A DNA stretch of 6,371 bases from Flavobacterium sp. (GTDB taxonomy: Bacteria > Bacteroidota > Bacteroidia > Flavobacteriales > Flavobacteriaceae): positions 1 to 6,371 of the forward strand of contig JASLGC010000037.1 of the NCBI GenBank assembly GCA_030150335.1, written 5' to 3'. Under the pieces are notes generated by a model, which worked only from the letters and a program-made list of their open reading frames with translations, was not told where the DNA came from and searched no databases. The translations under genes were made by a program, and so were the position numbers. This document shows, piece after piece, positions 1 through 4,995 of this stretch. Within the stretch, counting starts at the first letter, position 1. Each line of letters starts with the position of its first letter.

Positions 1-393
1 TTGATTTTGTTTTAACACCAAAAGCTCAATATAATCTACTTGTTTGGTAAAAGCCCATTGTTTTACTGCATTAATAAGTTGTTTGCCAATGGTTTGATTT
101 CGGTAGGCAGGAGCAACATAAATATCAGCAAAATTTAAATAACGATGTGGAACAAAACATTCATAGGGCAATGTTTCTTCTATAAAGAGGGCAACCATAC
201 CTATTAGTGTTCCATTATCTTCTGCTATGATAAACTCACAATCGTCAGATTCAATGGTTTCTTGTAAGAAATCAGCAGCAGGTAAATCAGCTTTAAAATA
301 AGTAGGTTGGTATTTTTGTAATGTTTCAAACTGTTTTTGATAAAGTAGCTGTAACTGAGGAATATCTGAAAGGGTTGCTTCTCGAATAGTCAT
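1..393 (-). CDS. GNAT-family N-acetyltransferase, C-terminus cut by window edge
   Basis: A minus-strand frame opens with ATG at 391-393 and stays open to the window edge, giving 131 residues that start MTIREATLSDIPQL. It looks like a GNAT acetyltransferase, which moves the acetyl group of acetyl-CoA to an amine. The N-terminal beta strand/helix (IREATLSDIPQL) is typical. The central strand pair is at about residues 53-72 (EFIIAEDNGTLIGMVALFI). Motif A is at about 90-107 (DIYVAPAYRNQTIGKQLI), where the acetyl-CoA pyrophosphate loop reads R-N-Q-T-I-G; the first Gly of the usual Q/R-x-x-G-x-G is Thr here. The frame then runs through the beta-5 strand (YIELLVL, 121-127). Motif B and the C-terminal strand, perhaps 20-25 residues, lie outside the window. 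It is transcribed divergently from the GNAT-Nudix gene across 98 bp. The substrate cannot be told; the family assignment is fairly sure. Confidence 0.85.
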   Translation of the reverse strand, partial: MTIREATLSDIPQLQLLYQKQFETLQKYQPTYFKADLPAADFLQETIESDDCEFIIAEDNGTLIGMVALFIEETLPYECFVPHRYLNFADIYVAPAYRNQTIGKQLINAVKQWAFTKQVDYIELLVLKQNQ

Positions 394-463
394 TTTCTAT
401 TGTATTTATCAATAAATTTACTAAAGATTTTATAAATAATATAAATTAAGTTTTAAAAATTAT

Positions 464-471
464 TAAATTTG
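464..471 (+). promoter_or_regulatory. Putative -7 element for the GNAT-Nudix gene
   Basis: TAAATTTG matches the Bacteroidota -7 consensus TAnnTTTG exactly and ends 20 bases before the ATG at 492. No convincing TTG-type -33 element lies 17-21 bases upstream, so the promoter may be weak or the match may be chance in this AT-rich 98-bp divergent spacer (394-491). No clear element was seen for the opposite gene; the closest is a one-mismatch TAAATTTA on the minus strand at 414-421. Confidence 0.45.
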
Positions 472-491
472 AGAATCAAAGAACAATTTTT

Positions 492-1364
492 ATGACCACT
501 ATATTATATAAAAAAGCTAAAGCAGAAGATTGTAATTTACTAACTGAAACGGCTATTTCAGCAAAGAAATACTGGGGGTACGCAGACGAACTAATACGTC
601 AGTGGATTGATTTGCTAACGATTACAGAAGACAATTTACAAAGAGGACAAGTATATAAATGCTTTGCAGAAGAGGAGTATATTGGTTTCTTTGCTCTTGT
701 ACCAAAAGGTAATTATATTTTGGTAGAGCATCTATGGTTGTTACCTGAGTTTTTGAATAAAGGCTATGGTACACAAACTATCAAAGAGATTAAGAGAATT
801 AGTAAAGAAGAAGGGTTTAAATACATTGAAGTATTCGCTGAACCAAACACTAATGAGTTTTATGAAAAGATGGGAGCAGAGTGTGTCAGAACTGTTCTTA
901 CGACTGTTCCTGGACGTATGATGAGTGTTTTTCATCTACCTGTAGTTGCTGAGCCTTGGCAAGACCTACCCACTGTTGGGCTTGTAGTATTAGAAAAGCA
1001 AAAGCTACTTCTTGCCTATAGCAATAATAAAAAAGCTTGGTATTTACCAGGAGGTAAAGTAGATAATGGAGAAGACAGTAAAACTGCTTTGATTAGAGAA
1101 ATAGAAGAAGAATTAGCGCTATCTCTTAATCCTGATAAGCTAAAGCACTTAGTGCCTATATCTGCTCCAGCGTATGGAGAAAAACTAAACATTATGATGA
1201 GACAAGAATGTTTTCTTTATGACTTGGAGGATGAGAAAATACAAGCAACTAATGAGATAGGTGCTATAAAGTACTTCAGTTTTGAGGAATATAGAAAAGA
1301 AGCTATTTTAGTTCCAGGAGTATTAATGGTTTACGAGTTTTTAAAGAAAAACAAAATGATATAA
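492..1364 (+). CDS. GNAT acetyltransferase-Nudix hydrolase fusion protein
   Basis: The 290-residue protein joins two enzymes. Residues 1-150 form a GNAT domain: an N-terminal segment with SAKKYWGY (23-30), the strand EEYIGFFALV (61-70), motif A with P85 and the acetyl-CoA loop N-K-G-Y-G (89-93), and motif B NEFYEKMGAE (121-130). Residues about 158-288 form a Nudix domain: strand VGLVVLEKQKLLLAY (162-176), then WYLPGGKV and a Nudix box with G188, E194, R202-E203 and the metal-binding E206-E207. The final Gly of the box (GX5EX7REUXEEXGU) is Ala209. Nudix enzymes cleave nucleoside-diphosphate-X bonds with Mg2+; GNAT domains acetylate amines. Both domains look intact, so this is not a broken pair. 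The ATG at 492 suits the GNAT start (TILYKKAKAEDCNLL). No signal peptide, so cytoplasmic. Substrates are unknown; domain calls are sure. A hairpin terminator follows directly. Confidence 0.92.
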   Translation: MTTILYKKAKAEDCNLLTETAISAKKYWGYADELIRQWIDLLTITEDNLQRGQVYKCFAEEEYIGFFALVPKGNYILVEHLWLLPEFLNKGYGTQTIKEIKRISKEEGFKYIEVFAEPNTNEFYEKMGAECVRTVLTTVPGRMMSVFHLPVVAEPWQDLPTVGLVVLEKQKLLLAYSNNKKAWYLPGGKVDNGEDSKTALIREIEEELALSLNPDKLKHLVPISAPAYGEKLNIMMRQECFLYDLEDEKIQATNEIGAIKYFSFEEYRKEAILVPGVLMVYEFLKKNKMI

Positions 1365-1367
1365 TAA

Positions 1368-1400
1368 GAAAGGCTATCTGTAATGGATAGTCTTTTTTTT
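1368..1400 (+). terminator. Rho-independent terminator, probably bidirectional
   Basis: AAAGGCTATC (1369-1378) pairs with GATAGTCTTT (1386-1395), with one G-T pair and a 7-base loop, followed by an unbroken T run to 1400. It begins 4 bases after the stop of the GNAT-Nudix gene. Read on the minus strand, the same hairpin follows the stop of the outer-membrane gene at 1403 and is trailed by a T-rich stretch, so it can serve both convergent genes. Confidence 0.85.
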
Positions 1401-1402
1401 GA

Positions 1403-2044
1403 TTAAAAGTTTGCACCAATAGAAATCTGAAGCACCCCATTTTTATAGTAAGGTTCCTCTTTGTTTGCATTGGTTAAGCCCATGTTGTATCTAATGTCAA
1501 CGAATACGTCAGATAAAAGCATATATCCAATACCCACATTAAAACTAAAGTCAAAAGTGTTTAATTTCTTTTCGATAGAGTCCTCAAATTCATGGCGCTT
1601 AATATCAGATACTTCCTTTCCATTCAGGATATATGTATCTACTTTTGTTTTTGCCGATGCCATAAAACCAAGTTGAGGACCTACTTGTATATTCAATCCT
1701 TTCCAAACATAGTATTTAGCAAGTAACGGAACATTAATATAGTTTACTTTTGTAGTAGCAACAATCTTGTTGTTTACGTTCTCTTGAACATAAGAAGTGT
1801 CATCAATCTTAAATCCTTGTCCCGACAATATAAATTCAGATTGAATAGCGAGTTTGTGTGAGACAAATTTTTCAACAATTGCACCAACATGTATGGAGTA
1901 ACGGGGGGAAGTGGAATAACCAATATCCTGAGCATTTGATATATTTAAGCCTATCTTACCTCCAATATTCAAATCGGGGTTTTGTGCATGTGCTATAAGA
2001 CCAAAAACACATACAATTAATATTGTTATTATGTTTTTTATCAT
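1403..2044 (-). CDS. PorT-family outer-membrane beta-barrel protein (paralogue A)
   Basis: The 213-residue protein starts with a Sec signal peptide (hydrophobic core at about 4-16, probable cut after A-H-A at residue 20, before Gln21). The mature part has alternating beta strands and ends in Phe, as outer-membrane barrels do. It resembles the PorT/OMP_b-brl_2 family: LNIGGKIGLNIS (25-36), KVNYINVPLLAKYYV (99-113), IQVGPQLGFMAS (119-130), FNVGIGYMLLSDVFVDIRYN (168-187) and a closing strand VLQISIGANF. These blocks recur in the next gene (2248-2910), so the two are paralogues, probably from tandem duplication. The strongest identity is in the strands; loops differ in length. It is expected to be a small eight-stranded outer-membrane barrel. 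Family members mostly have no known function, and the family name should not be read as the gliding/secretion protein PorT itself. A perfect -7 element lies upstream and a terminator separates it from paralogue B, so it is probably transcribed alone. Confidence 0.88.
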   Translation of the reverse strand: MIKNIITILIVCVFGLIAHAQNPDLNIGGKIGLNISNAQDIGYSTSPRYSIHVGAIVEKFVSHKLAIQSEFILSGQGFKIDDTSYVQENVNNKIVATTKVNYINVPLLAKYYVWKGLNIQVGPQLGFMASAKTKVDTYILNGKEVSDIKRHEFEDSIEKKLNTFDFSFNVGIGYMLLSDVFVDIRYNMGLTNANKEEPYYKNGVLQISIGANF

Positions 2045-2060
2045 GGTGTTTATTTTATAA

Positions 2061-2068
2061 CAAAAGTA
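2061..2068 (-). promoter_or_regulatory. Putative -7 element for outer-membrane paralogue A
   Basis: On the minus strand this reads TACTTTTG, a perfect TAnnTTTG. It ends 16 bases before the ATG (2042-2044), which predicts a leader of roughly 10-12 bases. I see no clear TTG-type -33 element at the usual distance. The rest of the spacer (2069-2195) is AT-rich with no gene that I can support. Confidence 0.5.
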
Positions 2069-2197
2069 AACGATTGGTATTCTTACTTTTTATTACATTG
2101 CTTATAATCAATGAAATGATGTGTAATTGTACTACTTTTAATATATAAGTATCTATAGCTAATTTGACTTATTTCTAAAGACGATTTATAAAATAGA

Positions 2198-2225
2198 AAA
2201 GGCTATCCCGCACAGGATAGCCTTT
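2198..2225 (-). terminator. Rho-independent terminator of outer-membrane paralogue B
   Basis: AAAGGCTATCC (2198-2208) and GGATAGCCTTT (2215-2225) form a perfect 11-bp stem with a 6-base loop. On the minus strand the stem is followed by a T-rich tail (TTTTCTATTTTA). It sits 22 bases after the stop codon of the 2248-2910 gene. The stem is nearly the same as that of the terminator at 1368-1400. Confidence 0.88.
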
Positions 2226-2247
2226 CTTATTTATAGTACTAATTAGA

Positions 2248-2910
2248 TTAGAATTTAAAACCAACAGAAATTTGGAATACTCCGTTTTTGATTTTGTCTT
2301 GTTCTCCATCAATTTTCTTATCGATGCTTGTTAAACCTAAGTTATAACGAACGTCAGCAAATACTCCAGAAGCATGCTCATACCCAAGACCAAAGTTTAA
2401 ACCAAAATCAACTTTGTTTACCATATCTTTGATATCACCTTCTTCGTATTCGTCTTTAAGGTCATTAAAATTAATCCCTAAACCATTTTTAGAAACAGAA
2501 ATATTATCTATTTCATGTTTAGCAGTAGTTAAGAAACCAATTTGTGGACCAAACTGAACGTTAAATCCATCAGCTACGTAATATTTACCCATGATTGGAA
2601 CATTGATGTAATCAAATTTTAATTTAGATTTTACATTAACTGTAGTACCATCAAAAAGCTCTTCACTAAATTTAATTTTAGTTCCTTGAGTAGAATATAA
2701 AAGCTCAGGTTGAATAGAGAATTTTTCATTGATAAAAACCTCAACAACAGCTCCTACGTTGAAACCAGTCTTGTTATTATTATTTTCAGCATTACTAAGA
2801 TTTGCGAAGTTAACCCCAGCTTTAGCACCAATTTTAATGTCTGGTGTTTGTGCATTAGCTGTAAACCCAAAAGCCATAACTGCTAATAATGATAAAGTAA
2901 TTTTTCTCAT
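2248..2910 (-). CDS. PorT-family outer-membrane beta-barrel protein (paralogue B)
   Basis: The 220-residue protein has a clear signal peptide: MRK, a hydrophobic core at 4-16, and a probable cut after A-N-A at residue 20. The mature chain shows barrel strands IKIGAKAGVNFANLS (25-39), GFNVGAVVEVFI (49-60), FSIQPELLYSTQG (64-76), KFDYINVPIMGKYYV (98-112), VQFGPQIGFLTTAK (118-131), VDFGLNFGLGYEHASGVFAD (167-186) and a terminal strand VFQISVGFKF ending in Phe. This fits the OMP_b-brl_2 (PorT-like) family, small outer-membrane barrels mostly of unknown role. It is a paralogue of the 1403-2044 gene. Its promoter is the best in the window and holds two copies of a palindrome, so expression is probably regulated. 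It shares the 160-bp divergent control region with the ABC exporter. An envelope role is likely; nothing visible defines a ligand. Confidence 0.9.
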   Translation of the reverse strand: MRKITLSLLAVMAFGFTANAQTPDIKIGAKAGVNFANLSNAENNNNKTGFNVGAVVEVFINEKFSIQPELLYSTQGTKIKFSEELFDGTTVNVKSKLKFDYINVPIMGKYYVADGFNVQFGPQIGFLTTAKHEIDNISVSKNGLGINFNDLKDEYEEGDIKDMVNKVDFGLNFGLGYEHASGVFADVRYNLGLTSIDKKIDGEQDKIKNGVFQISVGFKF

Positions 2911-2934
2911 AATTATTATAATTTATATTTTTGG

Positions 2935-2964
2935 TAAATGTAGTTAAATTTTAACAATACAAAA
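2935..2964 (-). promoter_or_regulatory. Promoter of outer-membrane paralogue B
   Basis: On the minus strand TTTTG (2960-2964) is followed after a 17-base spacer by TACATTTA (2935-2942). This matches the Bacteroidota pattern TTTG-N17-19-TAnnTTTG with one mismatch in the -7 element. The start site would fall near 2929-2931, giving a leader of about 20 bases before the ATG at 2910. A 13-bp palindrome fills most of the spacer. Confidence 0.6.
2943..2955. promoter_or_regulatory. Putative operator palindrome, copy 1 (promoter spacer)
   Basis: GTTAAATTTTAAC is a perfect inverted repeat (6-bp arms around one central base) that sits between the -33 and -7 elements of the outer-membrane gene, directly against the -7. 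A protein bound here would block RNA polymerase. An identical copy lies 29 bp away at 2972-2984. The binding protein is not known. Confidence 0.5.
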
Positions 2965-2971
2965 CTAAATA

Positions 2972-2984
2972 GTTAAATTTTAAC
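2972..2984. promoter_or_regulatory. Putative operator palindrome, copy 2
   Basis: This is a second exact copy of GTTAAATTTTAAC. The identity extends to 16 bases (2941-2956 and 2970-2985, TAGTTAAATTTTAACA). It lies just upstream of the -33 element of the outer-membrane gene. The 29-bp centre-to-centre spacing is about 2.75 helical turns. It overlaps another dyad, TAACAC-N4-GTGTTA, at 2981-2996. Confidence 0.5.
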
Positions 2985-3017
2985 ACATTAGTGTTAGAAG
3001 ATGACGAGAGATATATC

Positions 3018-3036
3018 ATTTATTGACCTAAATCAA
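3018..3036 (+). promoter_or_regulatory. Fnr/Crp-like box upstream of the ABC exporter
   Basis: ATTTATTGACCTAAATCAA contains TTGAC-N4-ATCAA (3023-3036), one base away from the Fnr consensus TTGAT-N4-ATCAA. The same 19-base block, with two differences, stands before ribB at 4928-4946, and both are exactly 22 bases from a -7-like element. Its centre (3029.5) is about 42 bases before the start site predicted from the -7 element at 3059-3066, a class II activator position. If instead the TAATTTTG at 3041-3048 is used, the box would overlap the -33 region and act as a repressor site. Confidence 0.55.
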
Positions 3037-3040
3037 AAGA

Positions 3041-3066
3041 TAATTTTGAGAACAAGGTTATCTTTG
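3041..3066 (+). promoter_or_regulatory. Tandem -7 elements of the ABC exporter gene
   Basis: Two perfect TAnnTTTG elements lie in front of the gene: TAATTTTG (3041-3048) and TATCTTTG (3059-3066). The nearer one ends only 4 bases before the ATG at 3071, so its transcript would be leaderless or nearly so. The farther one would give a leader of roughly 15-18 bases, with a TTG at 3023-3025 that is 15 bases upstream, slightly closer than usual. The sequence alone does not decide which is used. Confidence 0.5.
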
Positions 3067-3070
3067 TACT

Positions 3071-4858
3071 ATGAATTTATTTAGAATACTAAAAAAGATA
3101 AAGCCTTTTGTAGTTCCCTATAAGAGATTGATAATAGGAACACTTGTTCTTACTGCCATAGGGTCTTTTGCCGTTCAGGTGAATGCGATTATTTTGCGTA
3201 GGCTTGTAGACGAGCTAACTAACGTGATAAACGGATTACACGACCTAAATTACGGGTATAAAATGCTATTAATCTGTAGTGCTATCTTAATCGGAAAAGA
3301 GATTATTCTTGCGTTTATCCAATTTGGACAAAAGTTTTTTGGAGAGAAATTGCGTATTTACGTTTCAAGAGATATCTCTCAATTAATTGTGGACCGTATC
3401 TTGACTTATCGCATGGCATTTTACACTTCGGACGATAATGACAGTGGAAAACTACAAACGCGTATAGACCAAGGAATAAGTAGTATTACCAGATTAATAC
3501 AAAACTTCTTTATAGACATCCTTCCGCTTTTTGCCAATGCCATCGTAGCGTTGATATTTATTTACAGTGCCAATGTTTATGTAGGATTGGTTAGTACAGC
3601 TATGATTCCCCTTTATTTTTATGTGAGCCAACGCCAAGCAACCAAGCTGAAAGGCTATAGACGTAAGATGCGTAGCTATAGAGAGAATAAAAACAACGGT
3701 ATTATCTCATTGATTAATTCCATTACCGTGATTAAGTCATTTGTACGCGAACCCTTAGAAGCAGAGAAGCACGAGGCTATTCAATATGATATGACAGAAA
3801 ACCAGTTGCAGACCAGACGCATGAGTTTTGTGTTTGATGCCGTTAAAGGGTTTATAGAGCAATTTGGTCTGGTGGTGATTATTCTACTTACTGCATACTT
3901 CGTATTGAAAGGGGAAATGACAGTAGGAGCAATTATGTTTCACGTACTATTGTTTAACAACGTCACAGCGCCTATTCGTCAGTTGCACCGTATTTATGAT
4001 GATGTAAACGATGCAATGATTTACTCAGAAAGTTTCTTTGAGATTATTGACTCAGAGGATGAAGTTGAATCTACCGGTACATACATTCCAAAAGAAGTCA
4101 AAGGAAAGATAGAGATTAAGAATGTAACGTTTGACTATCCTAACGGGACTACAGCATTAAAAGACGTGTCGATGACTATTATGCCAAATGAAACCACTGC
4201 ATTAGTAGGGTTAAGTGGAGCAGGGAAGAGTACAGTGATTAATCTGTTAGACAAGTTTTACGCCCCTACCCAAGGGCAAATCTATATAGACGGTGTTGAT
4301 TTGGCGTTATACAACACTAAGGAGTTGCGTAAACATATTGGGCTTGTACTGCAAAAGAACCACATCTTTCAAGGAAGTATAGAAGAAAACATTCGCTATG
4401 GTAATCCTTTGGCGAGTTTTGAAGAAGTGGAGCAAGCCGCTAAGCAAGCGTATATTCACGAACAGATTATGGACTTACCACAAGGGTATCAAGCCGATGC
4501 TCGTTTGCTATCAGGAGGACAACAACAGCGTATTGCTATTGCACGTTTGTTCTTGAAAGACCCCGCTATTATTTTCTTAGATGAACCTACGGCAAGTTTG
4601 GACGCCATTGCTACAGAGCAAATCAAACTGAGTTTAGATGCCATTAAAGAAAACCGTACGGTAATCATTGTATCACACAGTATATCTCAGATTATAGATG
4701 CACATAACATCATTGTAATGGAAAAAGGACAAGTAGTAGAAAGCGGTACACACGAAATATTGTACGAGAATAAAAGTACGTATTACGACATCTTTTCTGC
4801 GATGGCGAATAGTCTAAACTTAGATAAGATATCACATACGTTAAACCAAGATGACTAA
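3071..4858 (+). CDS. ABC exporter, fused membrane and ATPase domains
   Basis: The 595-residue protein is a half-size type IV ABC exporter that should work as a homodimer in the inner membrane. The membrane domain has six predicted helices at about 18-42, 64-85, 148-168, 169-187, 260-280 and 283-297. The ATPase domain (about 346-580) has the A-loop Tyr356, Walker A GLSGAGKST (380-388), Q-loop Gln428, signature LSGGQ (480-484), Walker B IIFLDE (500-505) with catalytic Glu505, D-loop SLD (509-511) and H-loop His536. All catalytic residues are present. The stretch before the signature is odd: only six residues lie between GY (472-473) and LSGGQ, about four fewer than in typical exporters, and the usual X-loop G-E-R-G is missing. 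The ATG at 3071 gives the normal amphipathic N-terminus (FRILKKIKPFVVPYK). A terminator follows. The substrate is unknown; multidrug, lipid or peptide export are all possible. Confidence 0.93.
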   Translation: MNLFRILKKIKPFVVPYKRLIIGTLVLTAIGSFAVQVNAIILRRLVDELTNVINGLHDLNYGYKMLLICSAILIGKEIILAFIQFGQKFFGEKLRIYVSRDISQLIVDRILTYRMAFYTSDDNDSGKLQTRIDQGISSITRLIQNFFIDILPLFANAIVALIFIYSANVYVGLVSTAMIPLYFYVSQRQATKLKGYRRKMRSYRENKNNGIISLINSITVIKSFVREPLEAEKHEAIQYDMTENQLQTRRMSFVFDAVKGFIEQFGLVVIILLTAYFVLKGEMTVGAIMFHVLLFNNVTAPIRQLHRIYDDVNDAMIYSESFFEIIDSEDEVESTGTYIPKEVKGKIEIKNVTFDYPNGTTALKDVSMTIMPNETTALVGLSGAGKSTVINLLDKFYAPTQGQIYIDGVDLALYNTKELRKHIGLVLQKNHIFQGSIEENIRYGNPLASFEEVEQAAKQAYIHEQIMDLPQGYQADARLLSGGQQQRIAIARLFLKDPAIIFLDEPTASLDAIATEQIKLSLDAIKENRTVIIVSHSISQIIDAHNIIVMEKGQVVESGTHEILYENKSTYYDIFSAMANSLNLDKISHTLNQDD

Positions 4859-4874
4859 ATCAAAAATGATTTAT

Positions 4875-4888
4875 TTGATATACCTCAA
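4875..4888. promoter_or_regulatory. Third TTGA-N6-TCAA site, between the exporter and ribB
   Basis: TTGATATACCTCAA has the same half-site symmetry as the boxes at 3023-3036 and 4933-4946, and is likewise preceded by ATTTA. It lies 58 bp (centre to centre) upstream of the ribB box and its end overlaps the first two bases of the terminator stem. It may be an upstream auxiliary site or a chance match. Confidence 0.3.
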
Positions 4889-4920
4889 GACCTACATTAA
4901 TCCGTAGGTCTTTTTTGTTT
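4887..4920 (+). terminator. Rho-independent terminator of the ABC exporter gene
   Basis: AAGACCTAC (4887-4895) pairs with GTAGGTCTT (4904-4912) over 9 bp with an 8-base loop, followed by a T-rich tail running to about 4920. It starts 28 bases after the exporter's stop codon and separates the exporter from the ribB-regulator operon. Confidence 0.85.
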
Positions 4921-4927
4921 TTAGATG

Positions 4928-4946
4928 ATTTATTGACTTACATCAA
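4928..4946 (+). promoter_or_regulatory. Fnr/Crp-like box upstream of ribB
   Basis: ATTTATTGACTTACATCAA contains TTGAC-N4-ATCAA (4933-4946) and matches the exporter's box at 17 of 19 bases. It ends 22 bases before GACCTTTG (4969-4976), the same spacing as at the exporter. The operon it precedes encodes a Crp/Fnr protein, so autoregulation is a natural inference. Confidence 0.55.
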
Positions 4947-4968
4947 TGTTTCTGTTTCTGTGATGATA

Positions 4969-4976
4969 GACCTTTG
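4969..4976 (+). promoter_or_regulatory. Putative -7 element of the ribB-regulator operon
   Basis: GACCTTTG differs at one base from TAnnTTTG and aligns exactly with TATCTTTG of the exporter promoter when the two Fnr-like boxes are superimposed. No TTG-type -33 element stands at the usual distance, as expected for an activator-dependent promoter. The start site would be about 4981-4983, with a leader of some 13-15 bases before the ATG at 4996. Confidence 0.4.
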
Positions 4977-4995
4977 GCTCATTAACAAGAAAAAG

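Noticed and set aside
405..421. Small dyads TTTAT-CA-ATAAA and TAAATTTA in the divergent GNAT spacer
   Set aside because: Such short AT-only dyads are expected by chance in this base composition, and no second copy was found.
741..935. 64-codon minus-strand frame
   Set aside because: It lies fully inside the GNAT-Nudix gene, is rich in residues expected from reverse reading of AT-rich code, and has no promoter or recognisable domain.
1461..1676. 71-codon plus-strand frame
   Set aside because: It is antisense to outer-membrane paralogue A, whose signal peptide and strand pattern show it is the real gene.
2606..2618. TTGAT-N3-ATCAA inside outer-membrane paralogue B
   Set aside because: The spacing is one base short for an Fnr/Crp box and it lies in coding sequence.
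2729..2947. 72-codon plus-strand frame
   Set aside because: It is antisense to the signal peptide and first strands of paralogue B and ends in the promoter; its hydrophobic stretch is the reverse reading of low-complexity AT sequence.
4857..4872. Hairpin AAATCA-N4-TGATTT just after the exporter stop
   Set aside because: All AT-rich with a weak stem and no T run; the real terminator is at 4887-4920.
4915..4995. 27-residue N-terminal extension of RibB from a TTG
   Set aside because: The TTG is in the T tail of a strong terminator, the extension would cover the promoter and Fnr-like box, and the ATG at 4996 gives the normal family length.
4921..4995. FMN riboswitch upstream of ribB
   Set aside because: Only 75 bases lie between the terminator and the ATG, too short for the FMN aptamer, and I see none of its conserved blocks.
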